From assembly GCF_033439725.1 (NCBI RefSeq), contig NW_026944386.1, positions 2,294,001 to 2,358,000 on the forward strand: a DNA stretch of 64,000 bases, read 5' to 3'. The notes under the pieces were generated by a model that was given only the letters and a program-made list of their open reading frames with translations, had not been told where the DNA came from and did no database searches. Position numbers and translations under genes: made by a program. The stretch comes from Neurospora tetraspora (Eukaryota; Ascomycota; Sordariomycetes; Sordariales; Sordariaceae). The stretch's first letter is position 1; each line of letters starts with the position of its first letter. Positions 22,427-34,374 of the stretch are shown here, piece after piece.

Positions 22427-25153
22427 ATGACGACCACCCACACCTACCACCACCGACATGGAATCGGCTTCGATATCCACGACCATGGAATACACTCCAG
22501 CTTCTCCCCCCACAGACTCGACAACAATCAGTTTTGTGTCTTGGATTCAAATTCAGACACCAACCACAATCATAGCAAGAAGCCGATCAAGACTCAGACA
22601 ATCAATCTCCAGAACACTTGCTTGGGTAGCCCCGAGAAGGCAAATACCAGGCCCAGAAGTACTGCTAGACACCAAACTGACGAGCCTGAACTTGGAACCG
22701 AGACTGCTGGTCAAGTGCGCGAAAAGCTAGGCGAAGAAGCCAGTCCTGAAGCCGGCGCGGCCCTTTCCGCATTCGTCTTAAAAGGTATGTGGTTCCCTCT
22801 ATCGATATCTGGCAGTTAAGCTACCTTCGTGCAATGAAGACAAACTGACTTGAGCTTGATGGGTCTCTCAGAATTTTTGGAAAACAATCCTCTTGCCCTT
22901 GAAAGTCGAAATCTCCCTAGCAACGCAGAGCAGTTGGCCAAACACTACGCAGGTCACTTCGAGTGGGTTTTGTCATTGCCGGCAAAGACACCGCCCGAAG
23001 GATGCGCTCATCCGATCTGCTCTCACGATAACCCAGAGAGTTGCGGCTATACGGGATGCGGAGAATGTGCTCACCCTGACTGTTCTCATGAACACCCTGA
23101 GCGCTGTGGCTACCAAGGATTCGAGAACCCGAAAAAGCTGCTTTACTTTGGCTGCAACCTCGTCCCACGTCGTTCAAAGTCAATGCCGGATGCCATGTTA
23201 GGCACCGACAACGGAGACCAAAGTGCTGATATTTATACGCTTGTAGCTACCAAGCTGGACGACGTCGAGCAAAGCGACGTTGTCGTGAATAATACTGTTC
23301 CGACAAGCATCACGATCCATCCCGACGAATCCCATCTTCAGATTAGGAGCTCCCACATTACCCCCGAGACAATTGATGAAGAGACGGAGAGCATGATGGA
23401 TGACAGGGTTGGCGAGTTTGAAACCACCATCGTCCAAATGGACGCCGATTCCAGCTCCAGCGTGGCTGAAGACACCAGCCCCTACCGTACGGACGATGAA
23501 ATGCGCGATGTTCACGGACAGGTTGACGTGGACCATCGACATGAGCCTCAGGCGAGCTTCGAGTCAGATTCTCTTCTGATCGGCGAATACCAGTTTGAAG
23601 AAGAGAGAGATGAAGCTCGAGAATCAGATTCACATTCAGTAGACGACCGCCATGCCCAAGACGAGTCCCGAATGTGGGAGACTGATTCATGTCACCGATA
23701 CCACCATCATTCCTCGGAAACCGTGGATGATTGTCACCAAGAGTCTCAAATGAGGTGGGAGACCGAACACCGTCACAGATATCGGCACCACCTCTCGGAG
23801 GTCATGGAAGACGAACGCATGGAATCAACCAGAATATTTTCACCCATCCCGAGTCCTGCGTCCAGGATTGAGGACTCGGTTGAAGCTCTTGACAAGATGG
23901 AGGATGAATTGGAAGCCATCAATGACTTGGCGCGAGTTGACCGAATCTTGTCTCCTGTGGACGCGAGAATACCCTCGTGGCAGAGCGTCCAGAGAACACC
24001 CAAGGCCGCCCCACCTCAACGCACAAGCTCCAAGAGAACTGGAGCTGCCACGGTCCGCCTGAAGGATGTCGATCGCTCTTCAACGTTGCGGAAGTCAAGC
24101 TCGATGAGCTTCACCGAGGATAAAGCGGCTGCTAAGAAGAAAGGCACAGCAACCAGGCCAACCAGCCTTCTGCCACTCAGGCCTCCGGCCAAGTCTAACA
24201 AAGCGCCCACTGTGGCCTCGTTCGAGCTACCCGGAGAAGCTGTGGCCCGCCGCCTCAAGGAACAGCGTGCATCCCGTCTTTCACAACAAAACATTTCTGA
24301 GCATGCTGCCTCTATAGATGATTCCTGGACTGCCTCACCTCCCAAAGTTCGTGTCAGATCTACCAAAACGTCCACGCGAGCCGCTTCTGAGCTACCCGAT
24401 GGGGCAATCTCACGTCGCAGGAGAGAGGAGGTGGAGGCCAAACAGCGAGCTCAGGAAGAGGACCGTAAGGGTCGCGAGTCCAAGGCTCGCTCGGTCCGTG
24501 CCAGCGTCTCAAAAGCTACGAATCCTCGCGAGACGGTTGTTAGTCGGGCGCGGCAAGGGAGACCTAGTGTTGCTCGTGCGTTTGATGGCAACAATGCTAG
24601 CGGTTATGCAGAGCCCCGTTCTCCTGTATCAAAGGCACCCGCTACAGCTTCCTTTGCGTCACCGACAGCTTCTTCAGCGAACAAGCGGAATTCTACTTTG
24701 GGCAGATCGGCCGCGTCGACCAAGCGACAGTCGTATAATGCGGCAACTCTTCCGGCGCGCGGCCGGTTGAGCATGATTGACTCGCTGTCGGCAGCCAATG
24801 CCGGTCGCGGCACCTCGAGGGCGTCGGCAGGTAGCAACCGCAGTGGCGTCACAGGCAGTAGCACAGTTAGCAGGCGTAGCACAGTGAGCGCGGAGGAGGC
24901 ACAGAAGCAGAGGCAACGGGGCAAGGAGGTATTTACACGCGACAATAGCTATGCGGCAGAGCGTGAGAGAGAGCGGCACGAAAGGGAGGAGGCGGCGAAG
25001 AGAGCCCGAAAGGAGGCGGCTGATAGGTCTAGGATGCAGAGCCGCGAGTGGGCAGACAAGCATGCACAGAAAGCCGCTACTCTTAGTGGAAAGAAGAAGA
25101 GGGACAGCATGGTCGGGAGCTCTCAGACCATGAGGCTTCGTTTCACATCCTGA
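22427..25153 (+). CDS. hypothetical protein with duplicated Cys/His motif and basic disordered tail
   Basis: Not recognised. Two exons, 22427-22784 and 22872-25153 (GTATGT..CTCAG), give 879 aa. The N-terminal exon is His/Thr-rich. At about residues 164-205 a Cys/His unit is repeated in tandem: CAHPICSHDNPESCGYTG, then CAHPDCSHEHPERCGYQG. Each has three Cys and two or three His, so each could bind zinc. The middle is acidic with His clusters (RYHHH, HRHRYRHH), itself a loose duplication. The C-terminal 450 residues are Arg/Ser/Ala-rich, with SxxR patches and a final charged helix (about 820-865, RERERHEREEAAKRARKEA). Overall it looks like a disordered nuclear or cytoskeletal scaffold, but no function can be assigned. 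An alternative first exon starting at 22458 in another frame ends too early and is rejected. Confidence 0.7.
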
Positions 25154-27025
25154 AGAAGTAGGGTTGCACGATGGATTCGGCATTTCGACGCGAGTGGACG
25201 ACGACCTGAAATGTTGGAGTTGACGCGGAGTTTGTGGCTCAGGCTTTGTTTCCATTCCGGTCTTGCATGCTTCTCTCTTTTTCTGGCCTGGAGTTCATGG
25301 TTTGTGTGGGCATTTTCATGAGGAGGTTGCATAGCAGTGTCTGCGTGTACTTTTGTTTTCTTTTTCTTTTACTCGCATTTTATGGTCTTATCATGTTGGC
25401 TTCCTTATCCTTCCAACTTGCTTTATTTTAAAGCTTTCGGAGCACCATGGTGGCAGCCATCACCATCTCTTGAGCCCGGCGGTTGTTTTTAACGACCTTT
25501 ATACACTGAGGCGCCCCGGAAATACCTCGGATTACTTACAGTATGGTTAAACGGACTGCTCACCAACCGATTGGACGATTGGGCTTTCGGAAGAGGCAAC
25601 GAGTCTTTCGGTTTTAGGCCGTTAGGTTCTTATCGTACGCGGCGGCAACTGTTTGTCACACAGTCTTATCGGTCAGCCCGCCGCTTGGTATTTGGAGCGC
25701 GTTTTGGCGGGGTTATTTTTATTTTACAGGAAGTTCAGCTTAGCCAACGTGGTCATGATATGAGGCGACGCTGGAAGTTAGGTAGATAGAACAGATTGAG
25801 ATGAAGAACAATCAACAAGAATTTTTGGCAGGGCGCTTGTGACGAGTGGGAAGAGTGTCAATGTGAAGTCAGAGCCAAGGCGACGACGACACAGCGGGTG
25901 TCATGAGTAAATTGCCTCGACTTTGATCTGTCTCGCATACCTTCCTATTCGAGACTTGAGACTTGATCTTGTTACATTTCACAAACTTGTGATACGCGCC
26001 GATCGCGAAAGGGGACGGAGTAGACGAGAAGAGGTTACTTGGGGCGATTGATGCCGTACCGGGCCCGGAGCAAAACGACCTCTGTCTGGCGGATGTTTAC
26101 TGTCGTCTCTTGACGCCCGTTTCCAACTTGCTGCTGTTATCTCAAAAGACACGGGCCGGGGCGTAGCATCCGTCTGTTGCATTCGTTCCGCATCATTTAT
26201 TTCATGTTTCCTTGATGGGATGGCAGGATTGAGGATTAAGGTCTGAGGCTTGCATTGTTTATTACAGTGGTTCATGTTGTTGGTCAGCTTATCAGGTACG
26301 GCCTGGATGAGCAGCAGCATCGATCAACCTTCCACTTCTCCCGCTGTTGCTTTCACTTCCTCTGCAGGACAGGTTTTGGTCAAATGAAAAATACAAAGGA
26401 CGCAGCACCGAAGAGCAAACTGAAGCAGTGACCGTGGACATCAACCTCACCAACAGCCAACAACGTCTCTCGTTTGTTCGATTCTGGGCTGGTCTCCCTT
26501 TCTCCCTTTTGATCGAGTCTTATCGCTCAGTTGCGGCATCGTCATTGTCGCTGTCGCTCCTTCATCCTTTGCCTCCTTTCTTCTTTCATTCATTCGTTGT
26601 CTCGGTTTCGGTTATGCCAAACTTACATCATCGTTCGGATTATACAGCTACCTTACCTTGCCTAGGCAGCCCGTGTCTTCGACGCCCGACGCGCATCAAT
26701 CATCCGTTCTAACTGCAACTTCAACATCTTACCATGTGCTAACAAATAGAAAACATTTTCCCCAAAGGGTCCTCGAGTCACGCAGTATCTTTTCAGACTC
26801 GAAGCCAAAGACATTCGAGTTCAAGCCCGATCTTTGAGTCCCATCATCAGTCACTTTCGCGCCACCTCTCCCACCCCAACCACAGGCACCAACGAGCAGC
26901 TCAGTAGCATCAGCAATATGGGAAATCTATAGCCGAGAAGCATAGCGCGCGTTGGACCTCAAGGACCGGCCGAGAGAACGACCATCAACGTCAAGAGAAG
27001 CTTTTCTTTCGCGAAAAGAGTCGCG
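25154..27025. other. intergenic region and carboxylesterase leader
   Basis: About 1.9 kb without a supported gene. Near 26735-26750 there is a GCTAACAAATAG branch/acceptor pair, which suggests a leader intron before the carboxylesterase start, although the donor was not identified. The final 250 bases are C/A-rich leader. Confidence 0.45.
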
Positions 27026-29831
27026 ATGCCAAGCCCGCCGCGATTGCCTGTGCATGACGGGGTCCGTCTCGGCACCACATCCCGCGTCGATCAGGCCCTG
27101 GATTCAGACGAAACATCCACTGCGGACGCCGCTGTCAGTGTCAACTCAGTGGAAAATGGGGAACCCCAACCGCCGACGTCGATCCTGGGAGTGGGCAGTC
27201 CCGGTACCGGTAGCACCCCGCTCCTAGCATCATCCACAGCCCGAGCTAGTGGTGATAGCAGCAGCAGTGGAAGCTCGACTCCAACGTCACTAAATCTTCC
27301 CCTCCTCCAGGATGAGAAGCCCCGGTATATGCGACGGCGGCCCCGGCTAATAAAGAGGTTATCAAAAAAGATGGTGTTCTGTTCAGCCTGGGTCTTCGTC
27401 ATTGGCTTCCTGTGCGTCTGCCTATACAACTACCGATATAATGCCAATGGCCGCGCCCCCTCGTTTGCTCACCCGGACGTGGAAAAGGGCACCCTGAGTA
27501 GTACCACCCAACACGGCAACTACGGCGACAACGACGGTGACGGCAAGGCAGACAGTGGTGGTAGTACAAAGGCAATAACTTCATCTGTCGACCCGGATCT
27601 CGAGCTAGGTCTTTCGTCCGCATCTTCTCCTTCGGCTTCGACCTTTTCCAACTCGTCCGCATCTTACACTTCGGTCCCAACTCCAACACATAAGATTGCA
27701 GACGCCCAGGACGCGTCACAGTTCCCATCCACCACCTTGTTGACCGTAACCACCACCATGGCCAAAGAAAAGCAGCCCGGCGCTACAGCCACATCTCCTG
27801 CAGTCACATTGCGCCAAGGCCGGTACATTGGCGTCAGCTTGCCTGTCGAGTACCGCTTCCCCAATGCCATTGAGGCCTTTCGCGGCGTTCCCTTTGCTCA
27901 GACCACCGGAGGAGAAAACCGCTTCCGGCCACCCAAGGCACTGCCGGACTCCGAGCAGACGTTCCAGGCTGTCAAGTTCGGCGAGAATTGTCCTATAGGA
28001 GGGACGGTAGGCAACGGGTTTGGAGAGAACTGTCTGAACGCCAATATCTACAGGCCGGCAGGTCTCGTTGATAACGATGGACTGGCAAAGGGGGACAGCA
28101 GCAACAAGCGACCAGCATTGCTGCCTGTAGTTGTCTACATCCATGGAGGTGCCTTCAACGGGGGTATGGGCGTTGAACGCAATATGGCGAGCTTCATTGC
28201 TTGGACCGATGCGCCCATGATAGGCATTAACTTCAACTATCGTGTTGGTGCCTTGGGGTTCCTCCCCTCAACATTGACGGCCAAGGAAGGATTATTGAAT
28301 CTGGGGTTAAGGGACCAGACTATGATGTTGGAATGGGTGAGGGAGAATGTGAAGGCCTTTGGGGGCGATCCGGAGAATGTCACTATCATGGGACTTAGTG
28401 CTGGTGCGCATTCGGTAGGTTCTATCTTCGGCCCCCTTGAGTCTCGATCTCGTATTTCGAGATATCTTCATACACATCGCGGGGACTCGTGCTGACCCAA
28501 TATTCTCTTTCTAGATTGGGCACCATATCATGTACTACGCCCGCAAGGCGACTCCGGCACCCTTTCACAGAGCCATCCTAGAGTCCGGCGCTACTACTGC
28601 TAGAGCCGTCCTCCTCCCAAACCATCCTCGTCACCTGGTCCAATTTCGTGAATTCCTCGCCGCTGCTGGCGTCGACGGCGCACCGGAGGATCAAATCTTC
28701 GATCATCTTCGCAAGCTTCCGCTCGAGACCATAGTCAAAGCGTCCAAGAAAGTCTGGGACCGCTACGAACCCAGCGTAACCTGGCCCTTCCAACCCGTCA
28801 TCGACGGGCTTCACGACCACCAACAAGCCACCAGCAACAGCAACAGCGAAACCACTCCCGTCCTAATCCCCGACATCCCCATCACCTCCTGGCGACAAGG
28901 CAAACACCTCCGCATCCCCATCCTGACGGGCTTCAACACCAACGAAGGCGCAACGTTCATCCCCGGCAACGCCAACACCAACGGCGACTTCCGCTCCTTC
29001 TTCAAGACCCTCATCCCCACCCTCGCCGAGACCGACCTCGCCGCCCTCGAGCACCTCTACCCGGACCCCGTGACAAACCCCTCCTCCAACAACCCGTACC
29101 GCTCCGTGCCCGCCGGCAAGGGAGCCCAATGGGCCCGTCTCGATGCTGCATATAGCCACTACGCTTACATCTGTCCCGTGCTGCAGACGGCGCACTTTAT
29201 GAGCCGGGCTGGGCTGCCGGTTTATGTCTATAGGTTTGCGGCCACGGGTAATTGGAACGCGGCGAATCACGCGGACGAGGCACCCGTTGTGACGCATGAT
29301 ATGGACTTTTTGAGGTCGTTGGGACCTCCCGGGAGGAGTAAGGGGTTGAGGAAGGTAGCGGATGGGATGAATGCTGCTTGGGGAAGGTTTGTTAGTGGGG
29401 AGAAGGTTATTGAGGTTGAGACGGATGGGAAGGATGGTGGGAGTGGGAAGAGGGCGGAGTGGCCGTTGTTTAGGACGCCGTTTGGGGATGATGATTTGGA
29501 ACTAGACCGCGGCGCTGGGAACAAGACTGCGGAGAGAAAGACCGAAAAAAGGAGGTGGTCATTGTCATCATTGTGGAAACAGAGCAGCAGTGATGATGAC
29601 GATGAAAAGTCTCCACCAGAGGGGACGGGCAGGATGATTGTTTTTGGAGAAGGGAATAATGAGCGGGCAGGCGGTAGTAGTCCTGGTACACCGGCTAAGG
29701 AGGAGGTTCTCAATGGGATATTGTTGAAGGCTTGCCGGTTTTGGTGGGATCGGATAGAGTTGAGTGAGGGCTTGGGTAAAAGCCGCGAAGAGATGGGGAA
29801 CGCGGGGGCAGCTGCGAGGGCTAAACTTTGA
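27026..29831 (+). CDS. membrane-anchored type-B carboxylesterase
   Basis: Two exons, 27026-28414 and 28515-29831 (GTAGGT..TCTAG), give 901 aa. A cytosolic Ser/Thr-rich N-terminus is followed by Arg/Lys-rich sequence and one hydrophobic helix at about 117-135 (VFCSAWVFVIGFLCVCLYNY), predicting a type II membrane protein. After a Ser/Thr stalk, the esterase domain starts at about 270 (LRQGRYIGVSLPVEYRF). Motifs include AFRGVPFAQ, ENCLNANIYRP, the oxyanion HGGAFNGG and the nucleophile elbow GLSAG with Ser458, one codon group before the intron. GFNTNEGATF supplies the region of the catalytic acid, and HADEAPVVTHDMDF the His region. The C-terminal 150 residues include Lys/Asp-rich insertions unlike secreted esterases. 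The substrate is unknown. A TM anchor on this family is less common than secretion. Confidence 0.85.
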
Positions 29832-31879
29832 TTGGGGGTTGAGTACGTGTGTAGAATGTTCATGCCGAATCGATTATGGATGGTGTTTTATCTGGGGCTT
29901 ATGAGTAGGGCCATGGCTGGGGTACAAAGGCGTAGAAGTGTGATGTATACTGCCGCATGGGCTTGTTCATGCTAGGTACTTGCGTTATGAGTAATGGTTA
30001 AGAAAAACAAGGAGTTTTAGATGGGTATCGGATAGGCAAGTCCCTAGTTTGGTTGGGATGAGGAGAGGCGTTTTCTCCTGGGAGGAGAAGGAAAGGTGCA
30101 AGTCATAGTTGAATCATTGTACGAGTATCACGTTTACTCGCTACATATTCACGATCTGTTCTACTGTGAGGTTTCGGTGAGTGATCGTTTGGATTTTGAT
30201 TTGCATTCAGTTCCTCCGTCGTTGTAAACAACTGCTACAGTGGGTCACCCAAAAAAACACCCAATTTTTTTTTTACCCGCAAAAACACGCCTAAACTCAC
30301 CTCGGTCAAACCTTCGTTAACTATACGGTTTTATTGCAAATATTACACCAAAATTTATACAAAGAGATCTTTGAAAGGAGTTTATAGGGAAAGTTGTCCG
30401 GATGAATGCACTCAAAGAGGGCGCGAGATCTTAAGTACCAAAGTTACTTTTCAAAAAGCAATCTGATTTTTACCCACTATAATGCGCTATAAGTCCACTA
30501 TAACCAAATGTATCTCCCTTACTCGTTCTTTGGACCGTTCATTTCCCACCAGTAACAAATGGAATTGAATGATAACTTTATATTCAAGACTTATAGCTAT
30601 TTTCCTTCCTCTCTGTCAAGTGCATCCCTTTTTGAAAGGTGGTTGAGTGGTAAAACCGCGGAGTGATAGACTTGAGTTTTGGCCCTTTTTGCGAGCAAAA
30701 AAATCGTTGGGCGTTTTTTTTGGAGAGGCACGTAGCATGAAATCCTCAACTACTCTGAAATATTCCGCTCACAAGTAATCACGTACGCATCACGAACACC
30801 ACAAACAAAACAACTGCCAAAAGGTAAACAACAAAAAGATTAATAATGACTTGGCAATAAGACTTTGACGATATCGAAAAGAAAAAAAAATGAGAAAAAA
30901 CATACAACACCTGGGATTCGCTGGTCGTCACCGACCCAACTACTAGTCAGGCGATTGGTAGCTTATCTATGGGAGAGCGGACGGGATCCCGAGTTTTCTA
31001 CCATCTGTGGTCGTATGTGCTTGTCTGCAGCGATGCAATGTCTTATAAAACGATTTGTTGTTATTATTGTGGTTGGCGCGATGATTGAAAATGGTGATGG
31101 CTGAATGGCGATGGCGAAATTGGGTGCGGTGTGTGCACCCTGTCTGCCACCGGGTGGGTTCTAGCGAAGGAGTTTTGGACTTTGGAGCACTTCTAGATCA
31201 TTGAACTTAGGTTGGAGTTTTGAGCGGATGTTCATGTGCTACATACTATGAAAGATGAGATGAGACGGGTGCGCAAGGCGCTAAAGGAGAATAGGAGAGA
31301 AGGAGGAAGGAAAGAAATGATGAGGAAGGGAAAAAATGAATCGGTGCATCGCGGTGCGTTTGAGCCTTCCCCAGCTCGCCCAGCAGTCGTGGAATATCTT
31401 CTATTGTCTTTGGAGCCATTGCGTTGTCTGTTTCTGTGTTTCCGAGAGCATTTGCGATGGACGCCTCTGAGGTGGTGACTCAACTAGCCTTGGCGTTCTT
31501 CATTGATGACTGCTGTCTGGATTTTCCCAGAGCAAGTAAAGTACTCTTCAAGGCTCGATCGAATCGCCTATTTGGCCAAAGTCTTGGTCGGTGTTGGGTT
31601 TGGAGACGCTTCTAACCCTGCTGAGAAGCACATATTCTTCCACGGTCAGCAACTGTTTGAGCTCCTGCGCTGCCTAACTCTTTCCCGAGTTACTTTGCTG
31701 TATGGGGTTCGTGTGGAATAGTCCCAATCTCAGGAACTTTCAATTTCTCTCGTCTCCGCCGATGCCCAGCAGATTTTTCTGCCTGTAACCGTCGTGAAAG
31801 ACGCTGGAAGGGTGTGAAGAGGGTGGAGCTAGAGAGTGACGAGCCCGGCATCCGGTTTGGTTGGAGACTCAGTTGTGGA
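29832..31879. other. intergenic region with AT-rich segment
   Basis: About 2 kb without a supported gene. Bases 30200-30900 are markedly AT-rich with runs of A and T, perhaps a decayed RIP-mutated repeat. At 31420-31720 two overlapping short plus frames read protein-like pieces in different frames, but no domain or splice pair could be fixed. It marks the left edge of the accessory island. Confidence 0.45.
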
Positions 31880-33034
31880 CTAGCTGTGCGGTGGTCGCTG
31901 CGCCCAGGTTAACTCGGGATTTTGAGCTAACTCGGCGTCCGTGTTCTCTTTCGTGGGATTTAGTTCTACTCCCGTCATAACGTGATCCATAGAAACCTCT
32001 GAGGGAGCTGTTTCATAGGAATATGAGGATGTGCTGAGTGCAATGCCTGAAGTAGATGAGACCGTGGCCGAGCCATAGGTGGTGACCGAAGCGGCCTGGC
32101 GTCTTCGGGGTGGAGTGTTGTTGAATAGTATTGACGCGGGAGCATCAATTTCGGGATTGCCGAATGATGTGAGGACGGGATCCTGCATCCACAAGTACGG
32201 GTCATAGGATACTTGAGGGTCTGAGGAGTCTGGGAGAGAGAAGGCGGAAGAAATTGCGCTGGGGGACAGGGTGTCCGCGTACCAGAAGGAGGGACTGGTG
32301 GTAGGCTGCTCAACATACTGTGGGTATTCGAAGCCGTCGTTATAGTGGCCAATGCCGGCTAGGTCATCTTCGGCAAGAATAGATAGAGCCCCCGTTCCAG
32401 CCATGGCACTGTCATCAGCGTCGTCTACATACTCAAAAGCAATGAACTGTGCAATCGTATGTTCCACCGAGTTGCTGACTTCGTTGTATCGTTTCAGTTT
32501 ACTAAAATGCACTCTTCGTAGATGTGCAGCGGCGTTATAGTATGCCCCGTATTGCTTTTTGTTTGAACATTGCCTGCAATCTGCGAGCAATTTTGTTGGC
32601 CGTACGGAGTCCGGAATGCTGTCCAGATCTGGTTCACTGCAAACCCATTTAATCTTGCGACGGTGTATCGCTACCATATGACTGCCCAGGTCCTTTACGG
32701 AGTTGAACCCATCCGGTCGGCGGTCACACTGAGGGCATTGGGGCCTCGTGAGCTCAGATTTGTCCTCCACTTCCGTAACAACCAAGTTCATGTCCGTCCC
32801 AGACGGGTTGAAGTCAGCGAGCCCGGTAGTGGCCTTGCCTTTTCTTTCATTGGCAGTTGTGGGTAGCAGCACGAGTAAGGATAATTCCTCTAAATGTTTG
32901 GCCAGATGATTACCAAACGCCTGAGGCGTCAGTTCCCAATCACTCGACATTGATCCGCTTCGTCGCTGTAGAGTTCCTTTGTAATCACATAGGGGGCAAG
33001 CCTCAGCACCGATCTTCTCTGGTAGTCTCCCCAA
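31880..33034 (-). CDS. C2H2-type zinc finger protein, probably 5'-truncated
   Basis: A 384-aa frame from the ATG at 33034. The frame stays open upstream to TGA codons at 33125-33130, and that extension reads CYSCPSCLEAKH, so the true start is uncertain. Cys/His pairs appear as CPLCDYKG with HLAKHLEEL, CPQCDRRP with HMVAIHRR, and CRQCSNKK with HLRRVHFS, i.e. three degenerate C2H2 fingers within residues 13-190. The phrase FGNHLAKHLEELSLL is typical of a large group of fungal proteins with weak C2H2 fingers, often attached to DUF7580 or other recognition-type N-termini. Such an N-terminus is missing here. The C-terminal 180 residues are Ser/Thr/Pro-rich. It lies head-to-head with a DUF7580-like fragment, so it may be half of a rearranged locus. 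Confidence 0.6.
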   Translation of the reverse strand: MGRLPEKIGAEACPLCDYKGTLQRRSGSMSSDWELTPQAFGNHLAKHLEELSLLVLLPTTANERKGKATTGLADFNPSGTDMNLVVTEVEDKSELTRPQCPQCDRRPDGFNSVKDLGSHMVAIHRRKIKWVCSEPDLDSIPDSVRPTKLLADCRQCSNKKQYGAYYNAAAHLRRVHFSKLKRYNEVSNSVEHTIAQFIAFEYVDDADDSAMAGTGALSILAEDDLAGIGHYNDGFEYPQYVEQPTTSPSFWYADTLSPSAISSAFSLPDSSDPQVSYDPYLWMQDPVLTSFGNPEIDAPASILFNNTPPRRRQAASVTTYGSATVSSTSGIALSTSSYSYETAPSEVSMDHVMTGVELNPTKENTDAELAQNPELTWAQRPPHS

Positions 33035-33072
33035 TCGTTGCGTGTGGGCTTCGACATTGCCGGCTTTGATGA

Positions 33073-33585
33073 TGTCCGAGTGTTTGGCTTCCAGACAACT
33101 GGGACAAGAATAACATCTACTTCTTCATCAACCAAGATGGGAGCATCAACACTGCAATGCCTTTCCTTATTTCCAGGAATAACAGCGCGTGCGCCAGCAA
33201 CACCCAGAGCAAAAAAGGCAAAGAGCCCGCGGAAGAACCAACATCACACCCATCGAGACCTCATGATCATGGAAAGATCTTGCTCGGCCTCGGCACCTTG
33301 ATCCTCGAACTCTGGTTCGGTCAGCCTCTCGAGTCCCAGCCTTCATGGGAAGCCAACTTTGGTCCCAATGGCCAGGAAACGGAGTTCACCAAGTTCAACG
33401 CCGCAGCGACCTGGCAACGGATGGTTGCGGATCATGGTGGACCGATACTGCACAACATTACTCGGCGATGTATTTACGGCAACTTCGGCTTGGCCACGCA
33501 AAACCTGGAAGACACTGAGCTGATCAAGGCGGTTTATGGGAATGTCGTGATGGAATTGCAGAGGCTCTGTGACGCACTTTCCTGA
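33073..33585 (+). pseudogene. C-terminal fragment of a DUF7580-like protein
   Basis: The frame is open from just after two TGA codons at 33067-33072 to the TGA at 33583. It reads WLPDNWDKNNIYFFINQDG, then a Lys/Pro-rich linker, then KILLGLGTLILELWFGQPLE and TWQRMVADHGGPILHNITRR, ending ELQRLCDALS. This order (a WL..W motif, then LLxLGxLILELWFGxPLE) is what I know from the C-terminal half of fungal DUF7580 proteins, which are linked to HET/prion-type recognition genes. Those are several hundred residues longer at the N-terminus. Here the upstream part is absent and replaced by the 5' end of a minus-strand zinc finger frame, so it is called a remnant. A short expressed ORF from the ATG at 33157 remains possible. 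Confidence 0.5.
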
Positions 33586-34374
33586 TGGGAAAGCACATGG
33601 CAGTGACTTTCTTTCGCAGGCAAAAGATAGCTAAAGCAAAAAGAGAGTATGAATGAAAGAGAACAAAACCAAACGGATACAGACTGACTACTGACTTTTC
33701 TTCATCACGCCCTTATTAACTCTCCAACACATGTTACACCTCAGTCAACCTTGAATAGAAGTTGCTTGACCGTCTGGGACTTGTTTTCGTGCCCACCGCA
33801 GGCCACCGACGCTAGGGCTTGTCCAAGTGCGCTTAGTAACCTAAGATACGACAAGAACGAAGTAGACCACGGCACCACCAGCTGCCCGGATCCTGTATGA
33901 GCGGCGTCCAAAATAGGCATAAGCCCTCTAGAAGTGAAACGGAAATCGACAAGTGCGGTCAGGGACAAGGCTGAAGGGAAGAGACTGTAGGCAGAACCAT
34001 CTTCACGCTCGGAAGATAGGTAATGAGCACCTCACCCAGTCTCACCGGAATAAGAAGACATTACTCGGGGCAGTAGTATAGAAATAACATAAATACTGAA
34101 CGTTAAATTGTTCCAAAGTCTTTTCTATTTACTAGTGCTAATAGTGGAAGAAGAAGTAGCTGAAACCAGTGCAGCCTATGTAGAAATAGGTACCCAAGGA
34201 GTGGACGGATATGCCACTGTTCTGACACTTCAAATCAGGTTTCTACGCCTGATGTTTCGGATGGAGGAGGTCGAGGCATCAGGACATCTGGTAGAGATAC
34301 ACCGTTCAGGTCTTCGTAAATGACCGGGCCGCTAGCAATCTATGGTATCAAAGCTATCAGATGGAGTTGGTAGT
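33586..34374. other. intergenic region
   Basis: About 790 bases downstream of two converging units (DUF7580 fragment on plus, HET gene on minus). Short frames only. Nothing is recognised. Confidence 0.5.

Noticed and set aside
30635-30700. A stretch GGTTGAGTGGTAAAAC resembling a tRNA D-loop
   Set aside because: No matching acceptor stem, anticodon arm or T-loop could be folded around it.
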